From positions 1-23,782 of the IMG/VR virus record IMGVR_UViG_3300033146_006520: DNA of 23,782 nt; one strand, written 5' to 3'. Shown in pieces: positions 8,557 through 14,477 of the stretch. The notes under the pieces were generated by a model that saw only the letters and a list, made by a program, of their open reading frames with translations, made no database searches and was not told the origin of the DNA. This stretch comes from a virus. Position 1 is the stretch's first letter. Each line of letters starts with the position of its first letter. The position numbers and the translations under genes are program-made.

Positions 8557-9609
8557 CTATTTTTTGTAACTCATGAAACTAGAACATTTTTCGCATACAG
8601 GCAAAAAATCAAAATCATTTTTTTGAAGTTGCGAAATTATTTTTTTACGCCAGTTTGAGTTCACAATATTTTGCATGCTATCTCTTATAGCAAGTTTGCC
8701 CAAAGTTAGACTGCCATGTTCAAAATAATTCAGACAGCATGCATGCACTTTGCCATTAGCACCAATCACAATTCTTTGCGATGGCTGCTTGCAATAACGG
8801 CGCTTTAATTTACCTTGCCGCCATAACTCGTAATAACTTTTTTCTTTGTCTGCAAGTTCAGAATTATTTCGTGGCTGAGCAGGTTTTGAATTAAATTCAA
8901 GATAGTCAAGTTTATTTTTAAATTCTTTGATTTCACCTAAAGACGCTGAAAGTTTTGTCAAAAGCAAATTTGTTTTAAGCATAATCTCAAAAAAATTATC
9001 TGTCTCACTTTCCGGAATTGTACGACGCTGAATGACAAGTCTTTTCTTTCTTGGATCAAAATTGTCAATCAACTTTGCCAAATTTTTTGTGACTTCATCC
9101 AAGTAAGCCGGATAACGTAATTTTTCATACAACTCCGATTTTATTGTATCAAGAGAAACACGGATTTCTGTAAAATATTCCAAATTTTCTTTTGAAATCT
9201 GAAGTCGCGAATTTGCCAAGTTAGTATTTACTATCACATCCAAAAAGCCGTACTCTCTTGCAGCTTTAGCAATCTCCATTGCAAAACATGGTGTGCAACA
9301 GAAAGAATCTCCACGCCAATTTAATTTTATCGAACGAAAGCCAGTTTTATAAGCCTCACGCAAGATTATAAAAATTACTGGACTGATCTCTTCTTCCGGA
9401 GAAAGATTACGCCAAGTTTTTGTTTGACGAAAACAGAAAGGACACTTGAGATTGCAAAGGGTGGTTAGTTCAAGATCGAGATGCACAGGCCTATGATCAA
9501 ACAAGGCAGGGAAATTAAACTTCAATCTGTATAAAATCCACTGAAAACTTTTTTTTGAAAACCCATAAAACTTAAATCCTCGCGTATACTCTTTGAGTAA
9601 TCTTAGCAT
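8557..9609 (-). CDS. Radical SAM protein with SPASM-like C-terminal cluster domain
   Basis: 350 residues. The radical SAM 4Fe-4S motif C52-x3-C56-x2-C59 lies in TTLCNLKCPFC, followed by LNWRGDSF, a plausible GGE-like SAM contact, and VIVNTNLA. The C-terminus has RYCKQPSQ, HACCLNYF and PVCEKCSSF, the cysteine layout of a SPASM/twitch domain that holds extra iron-sulfur clusters. Radical SAM-SPASM proteins tailor peptides, sugars or other carbon centres; the product here is not predictable. It is the first gene of the cargo run, with AAAGGAG 11 nt before its ATG and a weak promoter-like site 31 nt upstream. Being in one unit with sugar genes, it may perform a sugar dehydration, epimerisation or C-methyl-type step (inference). 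Confidence 0.88.
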   Translation of the reverse strand: MLRLLKEYTRGFKFYGFSKKSFQWILYRLKFNFPALFDHRPVHLDLELTTLCNLKCPFCFRQTKTWRNLSPEEEISPVIFIILREAYKTGFRSIKLNWRGDSFCCTPCFAMEIAKAAREYGFLDVIVNTNLANSRLQISKENLEYFTEIRVSLDTIKSELYEKLRYPAYLDEVTKNLAKLIDNFDPRKKRLVIQRRTIPESETDNFFEIMLKTNLLLTKLSASLGEIKEFKNKLDYLEFNSKPAQPRNNSELADKEKSYYELWRQGKLKRRYCKQPSQRIVIGANGKVHACCLNYFEHGSLTLGKLAIRDSMQNIVNSNWRKKIISQLQKNDFDFLPVCEKCSSFMSYKK

Positions 9610-9639
9610 AACAGTAACTGCTCCTTTCTCGAGAGTAGG

Positions 9640-9668
9640 AGTATAAAACTTAAACTTTTAAAAATAAA
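9640..9668 (-). promoter_or_regulatory. Weak promoter-like site before the cargo operon
   Basis: TATACT (-10, 9640-9645) with TTTATT 17 bp upstream (9663-9668). The -10 is good and the -35 poor. It would start an RNA about 25 nt before the radical SAM ATG, leaving room for its AAAGGAG site. In a very AT-rich gap such matches can arise by chance. Confidence 0.25.
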
Positions 9669-9699
9669 AAAACTTTTTTTCTTTCTAAAACTATTCTTT

Positions 9700-9724
9700 A
9701 AAAAAATCAAGAAAAAAATCTTGA
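9700..9724 (-). terminator. Weak AT-rich hairpin plus T run
   Basis: On the minus strand TCAAGA, a six-T loop and TCTTGA are followed by about seven T. The stem is only 6 bp and A/T-rich, so termination would be partial at best. It would separate the replication genes from the cargo genes. Confidence 0.3.
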
Positions 9725-9812
9725 AAATGAACGACACAAACGAGCACTAGTCTTGATTTCAAGAAGTGAAACTTTTGTTATAAGTAGTTCTTAGTATTCA
9801 TTGAAAAAATAA

Positions 9813-9841
9813 TTGACTTACTTTTCTAAAAGTAGTATATA
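9813..9841 (+). promoter_or_regulatory. Plus-strand promoter-like site with internal operator-like palindrome
   Basis: TTGACT (9813-9818), a 17-bp spacer and TATATA (9836-9841). The spacer is almost filled by TACTTTT-CT-AAAAGTA (9819-9834), an inverted repeat where a dimeric repressor could block polymerase. It points rightward, against all genes, into a region with no plus-strand gene, so any product would be a noncoding or antisense RNA. Confidence 0.4.
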
Positions 9842-10043
9842 TATAAATTATTAATAAATACAAGCATATTAAGTACGTATTGAAATTCTAACTAAACAGG
9901 TCTTCAAAAAATTTTTTTGCTTTATTCCGGATTCCGGAAATTGAAATTTTAATCATCGCGAATCCCCTTCAAAAAAATCGTCAAAAAGTGGCTGTACAGA
10001 CCAACTAACGTATATGGTATAAAAAAGTAACTTTGCGCGAGAA

Positions 10044-10117
10044 TGCCGTTTATTTCTTAAAAAATTTTTGGCGGGTATACTTAATCATTTCTGCCGAGAA
10101 GTCGCAAATAAACGGCA
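10044..10117. repeat. Long-range 12-bp inverted repeat
   Basis: TGCCGTTTATTT (10044-10055) and AAATAAACGGCA (10106-10117) are perfect inverted copies flanking 50 nt. The enclosed part can add GGCGG/CTGCC pairing. No T run follows on either strand, so it is not a plain terminator. It could be a structured RNA, an operator pair or a recombination site. Confidence 0.65.
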
Positions 10118-10140
10118 CCCTCGTCTAAATTTAGGCCATT

Positions 10141-10410
10141 CTAGAAGTCGTCTGAGACCTGTTTTTCTTCTGCGTCATCTCGGAACATGTCGATTTGCAC
10201 CGGCGCAAGCTGAAAAAATATCTTCTCATCCGGATGAAATTTTAAAATTTCTTTTGCGACATGATCGACTTGATTGCCTTTGACCTGCAAAGTAATCTGC
10301 AAAATGCGTTCTGCGTCTGCTTCGGCGTCTTTTGGTTTTTGCCATTTGGTCTGCGTTTTAGAAATTTCTCCTGCAAACTCAACTTCCCGATTTGATTTTG
10401 GTTTTGCCAT
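10141..10410 (-). CDS. Hypothetical small acidic protein of the replication operon
   Basis: 89 residues, no family recognised. AAAGGAG lies 8 nt before the ATG, which selects this frame over an overlapping lysine-rich frame. The N-terminus is basic (MAKPKSNREVEF); the middle AERILQITLQVKGNQVDHVAKEILKFHPDEKIFF resembles a small alpha/beta domain; the C-terminus is acidic (DMFRDDAEEKQVSDDF). It is the last gene of the replication run and ends at the gene-free segment. Single-strand-binding or accessory replication roles are possible but unsupported. Confidence 0.7.
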   Translation of the reverse strand: MAKPKSNREVEFAGEISKTQTKWQKPKDAEADAERILQITLQVKGNQVDHVAKEILKFHPDEKIFFQLAPVQIDMFRDDAEEKQVSDDF

Positions 10411-10440
10411 TTTGTTTTCTCCTTTCGCGTTTTGATTTTT

Positions 10441-10821
10441 TTATTGGCCATGTATTTGAGCCAATCGCTCGAGATGCTTAATCTCGTTGCTTAAAAACAG
10501 CATGAATTTAAAATGCCGAACTTTACTCGGCTCTACTTTGGGATCGTTTTTATCTGCGTAAGCATACAGCCAACGCGAATATTCAGCCCAATAGATTTTT
10601 TTATTTTCCTCGAAGACTGATTTAAGCATTTTCAGTCTGCGCTCGCATTCGCAATCTAAAACCAAAAGTTTTGGTGCGGTGTGCAGTGGTGATATAAACT
10701 CACTTTTCTGCATGCCGCAGATAGAGCAAAAAACAGGCGGATCAGTAGGTTTAAGATTTTTTTTTGCACGCTCTAAAAGATTTTCTTTCTCAGAGTTCAG
10801 AAAAATTTTAATTGTCTCCAT
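10441..10821 (-). CDS. Small zinc-binding replication-associated protein
   Basis: 126 residues. A Cys set C32-x2-C35 (VFCSICGMQ) and C57-x-C59 (LDCECERR) resembles the zinc site at the N-terminus of phage DnaC-like helicase loaders, but no Walker A ATPase domain follows: the rest is a helical region (IYWAEYSRWLYAYADK, FKFMLFLSNEIKHLERL). It may be a stand-alone or degenerate loader module, or an unrelated zinc protein. GAGG lies 9 nt before the ATG and the gene overlaps the G39P-like gene by 14 bp, linking it to replication. Confidence 0.75.
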   Translation of the reverse strand: METIKIFLNSEKENLLERAKKNLKPTDPPVFCSICGMQKSEFISPLHTAPKLLVLDCECERRLKMLKSVFEENKKIYWAEYSRWLYAYADKNDPKVEPSKVRHFKFMLFLSNEIKHLERLAQIHGQ

Positions 10822-11272
10822 GACTACTTTCCTCTTCTAAGAGTAATCTAGAAAAATTATTTTTCTCAAGAAAATCACGATAATATTTCAAGAAATCTTT
10901 TTTGAGAAATAATAAATCACGATTAGACATTTCACGCAAGAAATCTTTTCCTCCAACGGCGTCAATTGCGTTATAAAAAACTTCGTCCGTTGGTTCTGGA
11001 ATAAAACTGCCGTCGATGTAATTAAAAAACTTTTTGCTTAATTCTGCTTCTGAGTTGTCTTTAAAAAATTCTGCATGTTCGCGTAGTTCCGCAATCGTTG
11101 GAAAAAATCTGCAATGCAACAAACAACGCCGCGTTGCTTGTAATAAAATTTTATCTGGCAGATCGTTGAGTAGTTCTTGATAAACCGCGACAAACTCATC
11201 CGTGGTTTGTTTATCCTGAAAAACACATGCAAGCATCGCGAGAGCTTTAATCACCGTCTTTTTTGATGCCAT
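10808..11272 (-). CDS. G39P-like replicative helicase loader/inhibitor
   Basis: 154 residues. The segment FVAVYQELLNDLPDKILLQATRRCLLHCRFFPTIAELREHA is the signature of the phage SPP1 G39P group: Tyr-x-x-x-Leu-x-Asp/Asn-Leu-Pro, a helix, then FFPTIAEL. G39P binds the DnaB-type helicase and hands it to the origin complex. Here it follows the initiator gene directly (26-bp overlap), the same logic as G38P/G39P in SPP1. The C-terminal half is charged and unlike anything I recognise. No helicase gene is in the window, so host or distal phage DnaB would be the partner. Confidence 0.75.
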   Translation of the reverse strand: MASKKTVIKALAMLACVFQDKQTTDEFVAVYQELLNDLPDKILLQATRRCLLHCRFFPTIAELREHAEFFKDNSEAELSKKFFNYIDGSFIPEPTDEVFYNAIDAVGGKDFLREMSNRDLLFLKKDFLKYYRDFLEKNNFSRLLLEEESSHGDN

Positions 11273-12344
11273 TTTTTTCTTCCCCCTCTTCAGCAGTTAT
11301 TTTTTGCATTGCTTTTTTTAGCACGCTCATGTTGCGGTCGTATTTCGAATTGCTTTGCATCGACAAGTTATCATAACGGCCTTCCATGACGCGCACATGC
11401 GTGTCTGGCCGTAATAGCCAGTCAAAATTTGCACGCCAGTTGGTATTACTCTCACCAAGGCAAAATCTTGACTTGAGAATCCGATCAATCACCTGCGCCC
11501 AGTATTCCGGATCAGGTTTTTCTTTGAGCCGCGCTTTGATTGCCGTCTTGCGTTTCTGCGTGACCGTAGTTACGAGCGGCAGAAAATTTTTAACCTTCTC
11601 GTTCCAAAGACCAGGCAAATCAAAAATTTGCTTAGATTCGTCATCGCAAAATTTTTTGCGCGATGACAATTGTTTTCGACTATTGCACTTGTCTAAAAGT
11701 GGTGTTTTCTTAAAATCACTATTACACTCGTTGCTTACTTCTGAAGTACCACTAGAAAACGATAGTATTTCTTTTACTTCTACTTCTACTTCTTCTTCTT
11801 CTTGTTTCGAAAGGGTTTCGAAAGGGTTTCGAAAGGCTTTCAAAAGGGTTTCGAAACCCTTTGGTTTTTTTTCTTCTAAAAATCGCGAAAACTCTGAAAA
11901 TAAAAGACTATTTGGGATTTCTCCTAATGCCGTAACAGCACCCTTGATTTTATTGGGATTATCCAGTGGTTTATGCTTTAACCAGTTTTTTATCCAAATT
12001 GTCTCATTTTCCCAATCATAAGCTATTAATTGGCTTTCGATAAGGTTTCGTAGTGCTTTCAAAACTCTTTCATAAGCCTTTCTAAAGGCTTTCGAAAGGG
12101 TTTCAGAAGGGTTTTGAAAGGGTTCCGAAAGAGTTTCAGAAGGGTTTTGAAAGGGTTCCGAAAGAGTTTCATCTAAACAAAAAAGATCTCTAATAATATA
12201 AGTTATTGGTAACAAAAATAATCCTATTAAATTTGAATGTTTACAGGTCAAAAGATAAAGAAAAAGAAATTTCGAATCAAAATCTAATTTTCTAAATTTT
12301 TGATCATCATAAATTGAAACAAGGACTTTCTGGTGTCTTCTCAT
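11247..12344 (-). CDS. Replisome organizer / replication initiator carrying origin iterons
   Basis: 365 residues. The N-terminus (RRHQKVLVSIYDDQKFRKLDFDSKFLFLYLLT) resembles the winged-helix start of phage replisome organizers. The C-terminal region LWNEKVKNFLPLV, TQKRKTAIKARL, YWAQVIDRILKSRF and NWRANFDWLLRP...VRVMEGRYDN (about 246-324) is the conserved tail of phage DnaD/O-type initiators. The middle is low-complexity and is encoded by two arrays of 11-bp DNA repeats (residues about 60-103 and 162-180), giving the ETLSEPFQNPS repeats. As in lambda O, the origin probably lies inside the gene. GAGGTGA precedes the ATG; a promoter and a structured leader RNA lie upstream. Confidence 0.82.
   Translation of the reverse strand: MRRHQKVLVSIYDDQKFRKLDFDSKFLFLYLLTCKHSNLIGLFLLPITYIIRDLFCLDETLSEPFQNPSETLSEPFQNPSETLSKAFRKAYERVLKALRNLIESQLIAYDWENETIWIKNWLKHKPLDNPNKIKGAVTALGEIPNSLLFSEFSRFLEEKKPKGFETLLKAFRNPFETLSKQEEEEVEVEVKEILSFSSGTSEVSNECNSDFKKTPLLDKCNSRKQLSSRKKFCDDESKQIFDLPGLWNEKVKNFLPLVTTVTQKRKTAIKARLKEKPDPEYWAQVIDRILKSRFCLGESNTNWRANFDWLLRPDTHVRVMEGRYDNLSMQSNSKYDRNMSVLKKAMQKITAEEGEEKNGIKKDGD
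11805..11859 (+). repeat. Five tandem 11-bp iterons, array 2
   Basis: Five head-to-tail units starting at 11805, 11816, 11827, 11838 and 11849, consensus TTTCGAAAGGG; two are identical and the others differ by 1-3 bases. The last, TTTCGAAACCC, completes the 14-bp palindrome GGGTTTCGAAACCC (11846-11859). Each core TTTCGAAA is itself palindromic. They lie inside the initiator gene and are likely initiator-binding sites. Confidence 0.85.
12035..12166 (+). repeat. Twelve tandem 11-bp iterons, array 1 (candidate origin)
   Basis: Twelve consecutive 11-bp units from 12035, nearly all starting TTTC; the left five are diverged (e.g. TTTCGTAGTGC), the right seven close to TTTCGAAAGGG. Units 7-9 and 10-12 (TTTCAGAAGGG, TTTTGAAAGGG, TTCCGAAAGAG) are an exact 33-bp duplication. 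An AT-rich stretch (12172-12390) follows and could be the unwinding element. The period is close to one DNA turn, placing sites on one face of the helix. Confidence 0.85.
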
Positions 12345-12379
12345 TTAATCACCTCATTTTTTAATTTTACAATTTTTAT

Positions 12380-12513
12380 AAAAAAAATAGTGCGCCTGGT
12401 CGGGGCGCCGCCGATGCAGCGGTCTGCGAGTAACGCAGAAAACCAAGCGCACTATTCAGGAAAATTGGATGATGGTAAGAAAAATTTCTCATAATCTTTT
12501 AGCCCCGTAAGTG
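12380..12513 (-). ncRNA. GC-rich three-way-junction RNA with terminator-like 3' end
   Basis: Not a recognised RNA family. On the minus strand AATAGTGCGC (12447-12456) pairs perfectly with GCGCACTATT (12386-12395); a U.G pair and TGGT/ACCA extend this to 15 bp. The U.G pair would be C.A on the other strand, which favours minus transcription. Inside are hairpins CTGCG/CGCAG (12424-12438) and CCGC/GCGG (12408-12422). The junction strand GCCCCG (12401-12406) is complementary to CGGGGC at 12502-12507, close to the predicted 5' end, allowing a pseudoknot. About six further T follow the closing stem. The core is about 64% G+C in an AT-rich genome. It could be a free small RNA or an attenuator in the initiator leader. 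Confidence 0.7.
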
Positions 12514-12519
12514 ATTTTG

Positions 12520-12548
12520 ATTATAATTCATATTTATTTCAAAATCAA
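12520..12548 (-). promoter_or_regulatory. Sigma70-type promoter before the structured RNA and initiator
   Basis: TTGATT (12543-12548), 17-bp spacer, TATAAT (12520-12525): the best promoter match in the window. Predicted start near 12513. Just upstream are TATCGGTA and the palindrome ATATCGATAC-like segment (12561-12580), which could bind a regulator. Confidence 0.7.
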
Positions 12549-12592
12549 CTTTGGATTGCCTATCGGTAGGGTATCGATATACTTATCACATA

Positions 12593-13066
12593 CTAACATC
12601 GTTCGAAATGTGCCAAAAAATAATCTAAATCAAATATTCCTTTTTTTCCTTCCCAAAAAATTCTTTTTAAAAGATCATCTTTTAGCCAGACCTCGCGGCT
12701 TCTGAACTCACTCCAGCTAAAAATTAGAAGCCGGTTTAGTCTTTTTTGACCTGGTTTTGTTTGTCGAATATTCAAAAAAAGAAACGTCGGAATATCATAA
12801 GTCTTTTCTAATTCATCCAGATTTTTTATCTGAATATCACGCATGTATTTTATTCCGAACGCTTTATATTCTCGCAGCATTTTACCTTCAATCGCGACGA
12901 ACTTATCATAAATCGCCGCAAAAATATCGCATGGTTTCGCAACATTAAAACGCATTTGTTTTACATCACCGAAATATGAAGTCGGCATATCCGGAATTTT
13001 ATAAGCATAAAAACCAAGTGCTTTTAAAGAATTTTTAATCTCGGTATTGAAAACTTTTTCACGCAT
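12593..13066 (-). CDS. RecU/Hjc-like PD-(D/E)XK nuclease, active-site copy
   Basis: 157 residues. The core CDIFAAIYDKFVAIEGKM places D47, E60 and K62 in the D...E-x-K order of PD-(D/E)XK nucleases; DIQIKNLDEL with Q79 follows, as in RecU-type Holliday junction resolvase-like phage nucleases. A Trp-rich C-terminus (FSWSEFRSREVWLKDDLLKRIFW) precedes a conserved GIFDLDYFLAH end. It is clearly paralogous to the product of 14478-14993, sharing N-terminus, QMRF, CDIFA-IY, REVWLK and GIFDL. A role in resolving recombination or replication intermediates is inferred. It is the last gene before the leader RNA. Confidence 0.75.
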   Translation of the reverse strand: MREKVFNTEIKNSLKALGFYAYKIPDMPTSYFGDVKQMRFNVAKPCDIFAAIYDKFVAIEGKMLREYKAFGIKYMRDIQIKNLDELEKTYDIPTFLFLNIRQTKPGQKRLNRLLIFSWSEFRSREVWLKDDLLKRIFWEGKKGIFDLDYFLAHFERC

Positions 13067-13109
13067 AATTTCCCCTTTTTATTTTTTCGGACAGCAGAAA
13101 TTCATTTTT

Positions 13110-13295
13110 TTATTCTATCATCATTTCTGCCGGCCATAAACCAGCATGATCAATCGCTTTTTCAATGCGCTCGATTTTTATTTTTAGTTCGTTATATTGT
13201 TTTAATAATTCTTTTTTCTCGGCCGAAAGCCGGCCAAAATGGAAGGCAAAAAAGATTGCGATTAATGCAAAAATAATACGACTGAAAGTTTCCAT
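13110..13295 (-). CDS. Small membrane-anchored coiled-coil protein
   Basis: 61 residues. Residues about 5-22 (SRIIFALIAIFFAFHFG) form one hydrophobic membrane segment; the rest is a charged heptad-like helix (KKELLKQYNELKIKIERIEKAI), ending in LWPAEMMIE. This N-in membrane plus coiled-coil plan resembles small phage membrane proteins such as i-spanins, but there are no other lysis genes nearby, so function is open. A good ribosome site (AAAGGAG) lies before the ATG. Confidence 0.7.
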   Translation of the reverse strand: METFSRIIFALIAIFFAFHFGRLSAEKKELLKQYNELKIKIERIEKAIDHAGLWPAEMMIE

Positions 13296-13339
13296 TTAAT
13301 CAACTCCTTTCAGAAAAATTTTTTCTTTATACTATTCTT

Positions 13340-13570
13340 TTATTTATTTCTCAGATGATAGACTATTTCTGCTAACCAAATACTTCGATTAAATCGTTTA
13401 TAATTTCTTTCCCACAAAGAACAATGTTTTGCGCCCCATAGATACCAGTCAGGATGTTCTTTTGCTAATAGATCATAATCATGATATTTTTTCCACCACA
13501 TTAATCCTTGCCAACATGCCCCTACCCTTTCAGCTTCCTCTAATATTTGTTCCCACCATTTTATTTTCAT
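13340..13570 (-). CDS. Small Trp-rich protein coupled to the octapeptide-repeat gene
   Basis: 76 residues from ATG 13570, which overlaps the upstream stop as ATGA and has GAGG 7 nt away; an ATG at 13588 has no site. It contains many Trp/Tyr (KIKWWEQ, GLMWWKKYHDY, HPDWYLWGAKH, SLWERNYKRF). The pattern GACWQGLMWW...HPDWYLW looks like a short module that I recall next to or fused with repeat-solenoid phage proteins, but I cannot name it. Tight coupling suggests it works with the solenoid protein. Confidence 0.65.
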   Translation of the reverse strand: MKIKWWEQILEEAERVGACWQGLMWWKKYHDYDLLAKEHPDWYLWGAKHCSLWERNYKRFNRSIWLAEIVYHLRNK

Positions 13571-14421
13571 TGTTTTACCTCTGTCCATTTTCCTTCAAAA
13601 AACCTATACCGCTTTCCGGCCATTTCCTTGGTAACGATGCGGGAAACCACCTTAATTTTACCCCCTTTGTACCACCACCCCATCTGAATAGTATCAGTCC
13701 CAGCCTCCTGAATACTTCCATTGCCTGCCCTTTGGATACTCTTATTACCGGCCTTTTGGTTGCTATTGTGTCCCGCTTCCTGAGTGCTACCAAAACCCGC
13801 TTTTTGCGTACTGTTATTATCAGCTATCTGGATACTACGATTACCCGCCTGTTGATAACTATTACCACATGCCTCCTGAGTACTGTAGCTACCGGCTTTT
13901 TGTTTACTAAAACAACTTGCTTTTTGGATACTGTGACATTTTGCCTTTTGGGTACTGTAGATACTGGCAAACTGGGTACTGTTGTTGCCCGCAATCTGAA
14001 TACTAACGAATTTTGCCACCTGAATACTATCATTACCAGCTTTCTGCTTACTATTATTACCTGCTTTTTGATAACATCCATTCTCACCTATCTGTTTTAT
14101 ATAACTAACGTCAGTATTCTGTCCTATTATATGTGCTCCATACCATGCAGGCAATTCTTCTCTAGCTCTTTTTTCATCCACCTCAGGAACATACCACGGT
14201 GGTAGGTAATCCTGACCTATTTTATAAATCCACCTACTCAGTGGGGCATCATATTGTGGTATATAATTATTTGTTGGTGGCGCAATCTCTATTCTGACAA
14301 AATCCGGCTTGTTTGTTCTATCGTTTAGCTTATACTGTTCTATTATTTCCTCGTGGGAATTAGTTCCCGGTAACCACAACACTTTGTCTTTTGTTAACAC
14401 GAAACTTGCTGGTCTACACAT
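13567..14421 (-). CDS. Octapeptide-repeat solenoid protein, ice-nucleation-like repeats
   Basis: 284 residues. Residues 1-111 form a distinct N-terminal domain (MCRPASFVLTKDKVLWLP, SHEEIIEQYKLND, VRIEIAPP, WIYKIGQDYLPPWY, KRAREELPAWYG); this head recurs, as far as I recall, in uncharacterised phage proteins with variable repeat tails. Residues 112-247 are 17 units of 8 residues, consensus A-G-x-x-S-x-Q-x (AGFGSTQE, AGHNSNQK, AGNKSIQR). The pattern is close to the AGYGSTQT octapeptide of bacterial ice-nucleation proteins, which form a beta-solenoid. A short C-terminal cap (WWYKGGKIKVVSRIV, FFEGKWTEV) closes it. There is no signal peptide. AAAGGAG lies 7 nt before the ATG. Structure is inferred, function unknown. 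Confidence 0.8.
   Translation of the reverse strand: MCRPASFVLTKDKVLWLPGTNSHEEIIEQYKLNDRTNKPDFVRIEIAPPTNNYIPQYDAPLSRWIYKIGQDYLPPWYVPEVDEKRAREELPAWYGAHIIGQNTDVSYIKQIGENGCYQKAGNNSKQKAGNDSIQVAKFVSIQIAGNNSTQFASIYSTQKAKCHSIQKASCFSKQKAGSYSTQEACGNSYQQAGNRSIQIADNNSTQKAGFGSTQEAGHNSNQKAGNKSIQRAGNGSIQEAGTDTIQMGWWYKGGKIKVVSRIVTKEMAGKRYRFFEGKWTEVKQ
13681..14088 (-). repeat. 17 coding 24-bp repeats (octapeptide units)
   Basis: In-frame 24-bp period encoding 17 octapeptides, residues 112-247 of the solenoid protein. Ser at position 5 (Thr or Gly in two end units) and Gln at position 7 are nearly invariant, while Ala-Gly at 1-2 is relaxed in the middle units (AKFV, ASIY, AKCH, ASCF, ACGN). DNA copies have diverged, so this is a protein-level rather than recent DNA-level repeat. 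Confidence 0.85.
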
Positions 14422-14477
14422 TTGATTACTCCTTTCTAGTTGTTGTATATCGGCTAGTAATAAAAATCCGCATTCTT

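Larger units (their letters stand above)
9610..10140. other. Gene-free AT-rich segment between replication and cargo genes
   Basis: Largest gap in the window, 531 bp. No reading frame on either strand has a credible start and ribosome site. It holds a weak minus-strand hairpin/T run, a plus-strand promoter-like site with an inverted repeat inside it, tandem TTCCGGA copies near 9930, an extended -10-like TGGTATAAA on the plus strand (10015-10023), a 12-bp inverted repeat with a 50-nt loop (10044-10117) and the palindrome CTAAATTTAG just before 10140. The cargo may have entered at this point, leaving regulatory or recombination sites behind (inference). Confidence 0.6.

Noticed and set aside
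10242-10451. Lys-rich minus-strand frame overlapping the 89-residue gene
   Set aside because: The ribosome site AAAGGAG belongs to ATG 10410 in the other frame; this frame is a composition artefact.
11386-12021. 211-codon plus-strand frame
   Set aside because: Antisense of the replication initiator, Ser/Arg-rich, no ribosome site, runs against all neighbours.
12380-12460. Possible tRNA (cloverleaf-like GC-rich fold)
   Set aside because: The closing stem is far too long, there is no T-loop consensus, no anticodon arm of proper geometry and no CCA-compatible end.
13110-13295. Assignment of the small membrane protein as a spanin or holin
   Set aside because: One membrane segment plus coiled coil fits, but no endolysin or o-spanin is adjacent, so the name would be unsupported.
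13681-14088. Possible CRISPR array (regular 24-bp spacing)
   Set aside because: Units are contiguous, in frame, diverged and encode a conserved octapeptide; there are no unique spacers.
13429-14205. 258-codon plus-strand frame rich in Thr/Leu
   Set aside because: It mirrors the octapeptide-repeat gene; its periodicity comes from the 24-bp coding repeats, and it has no ribosome site.
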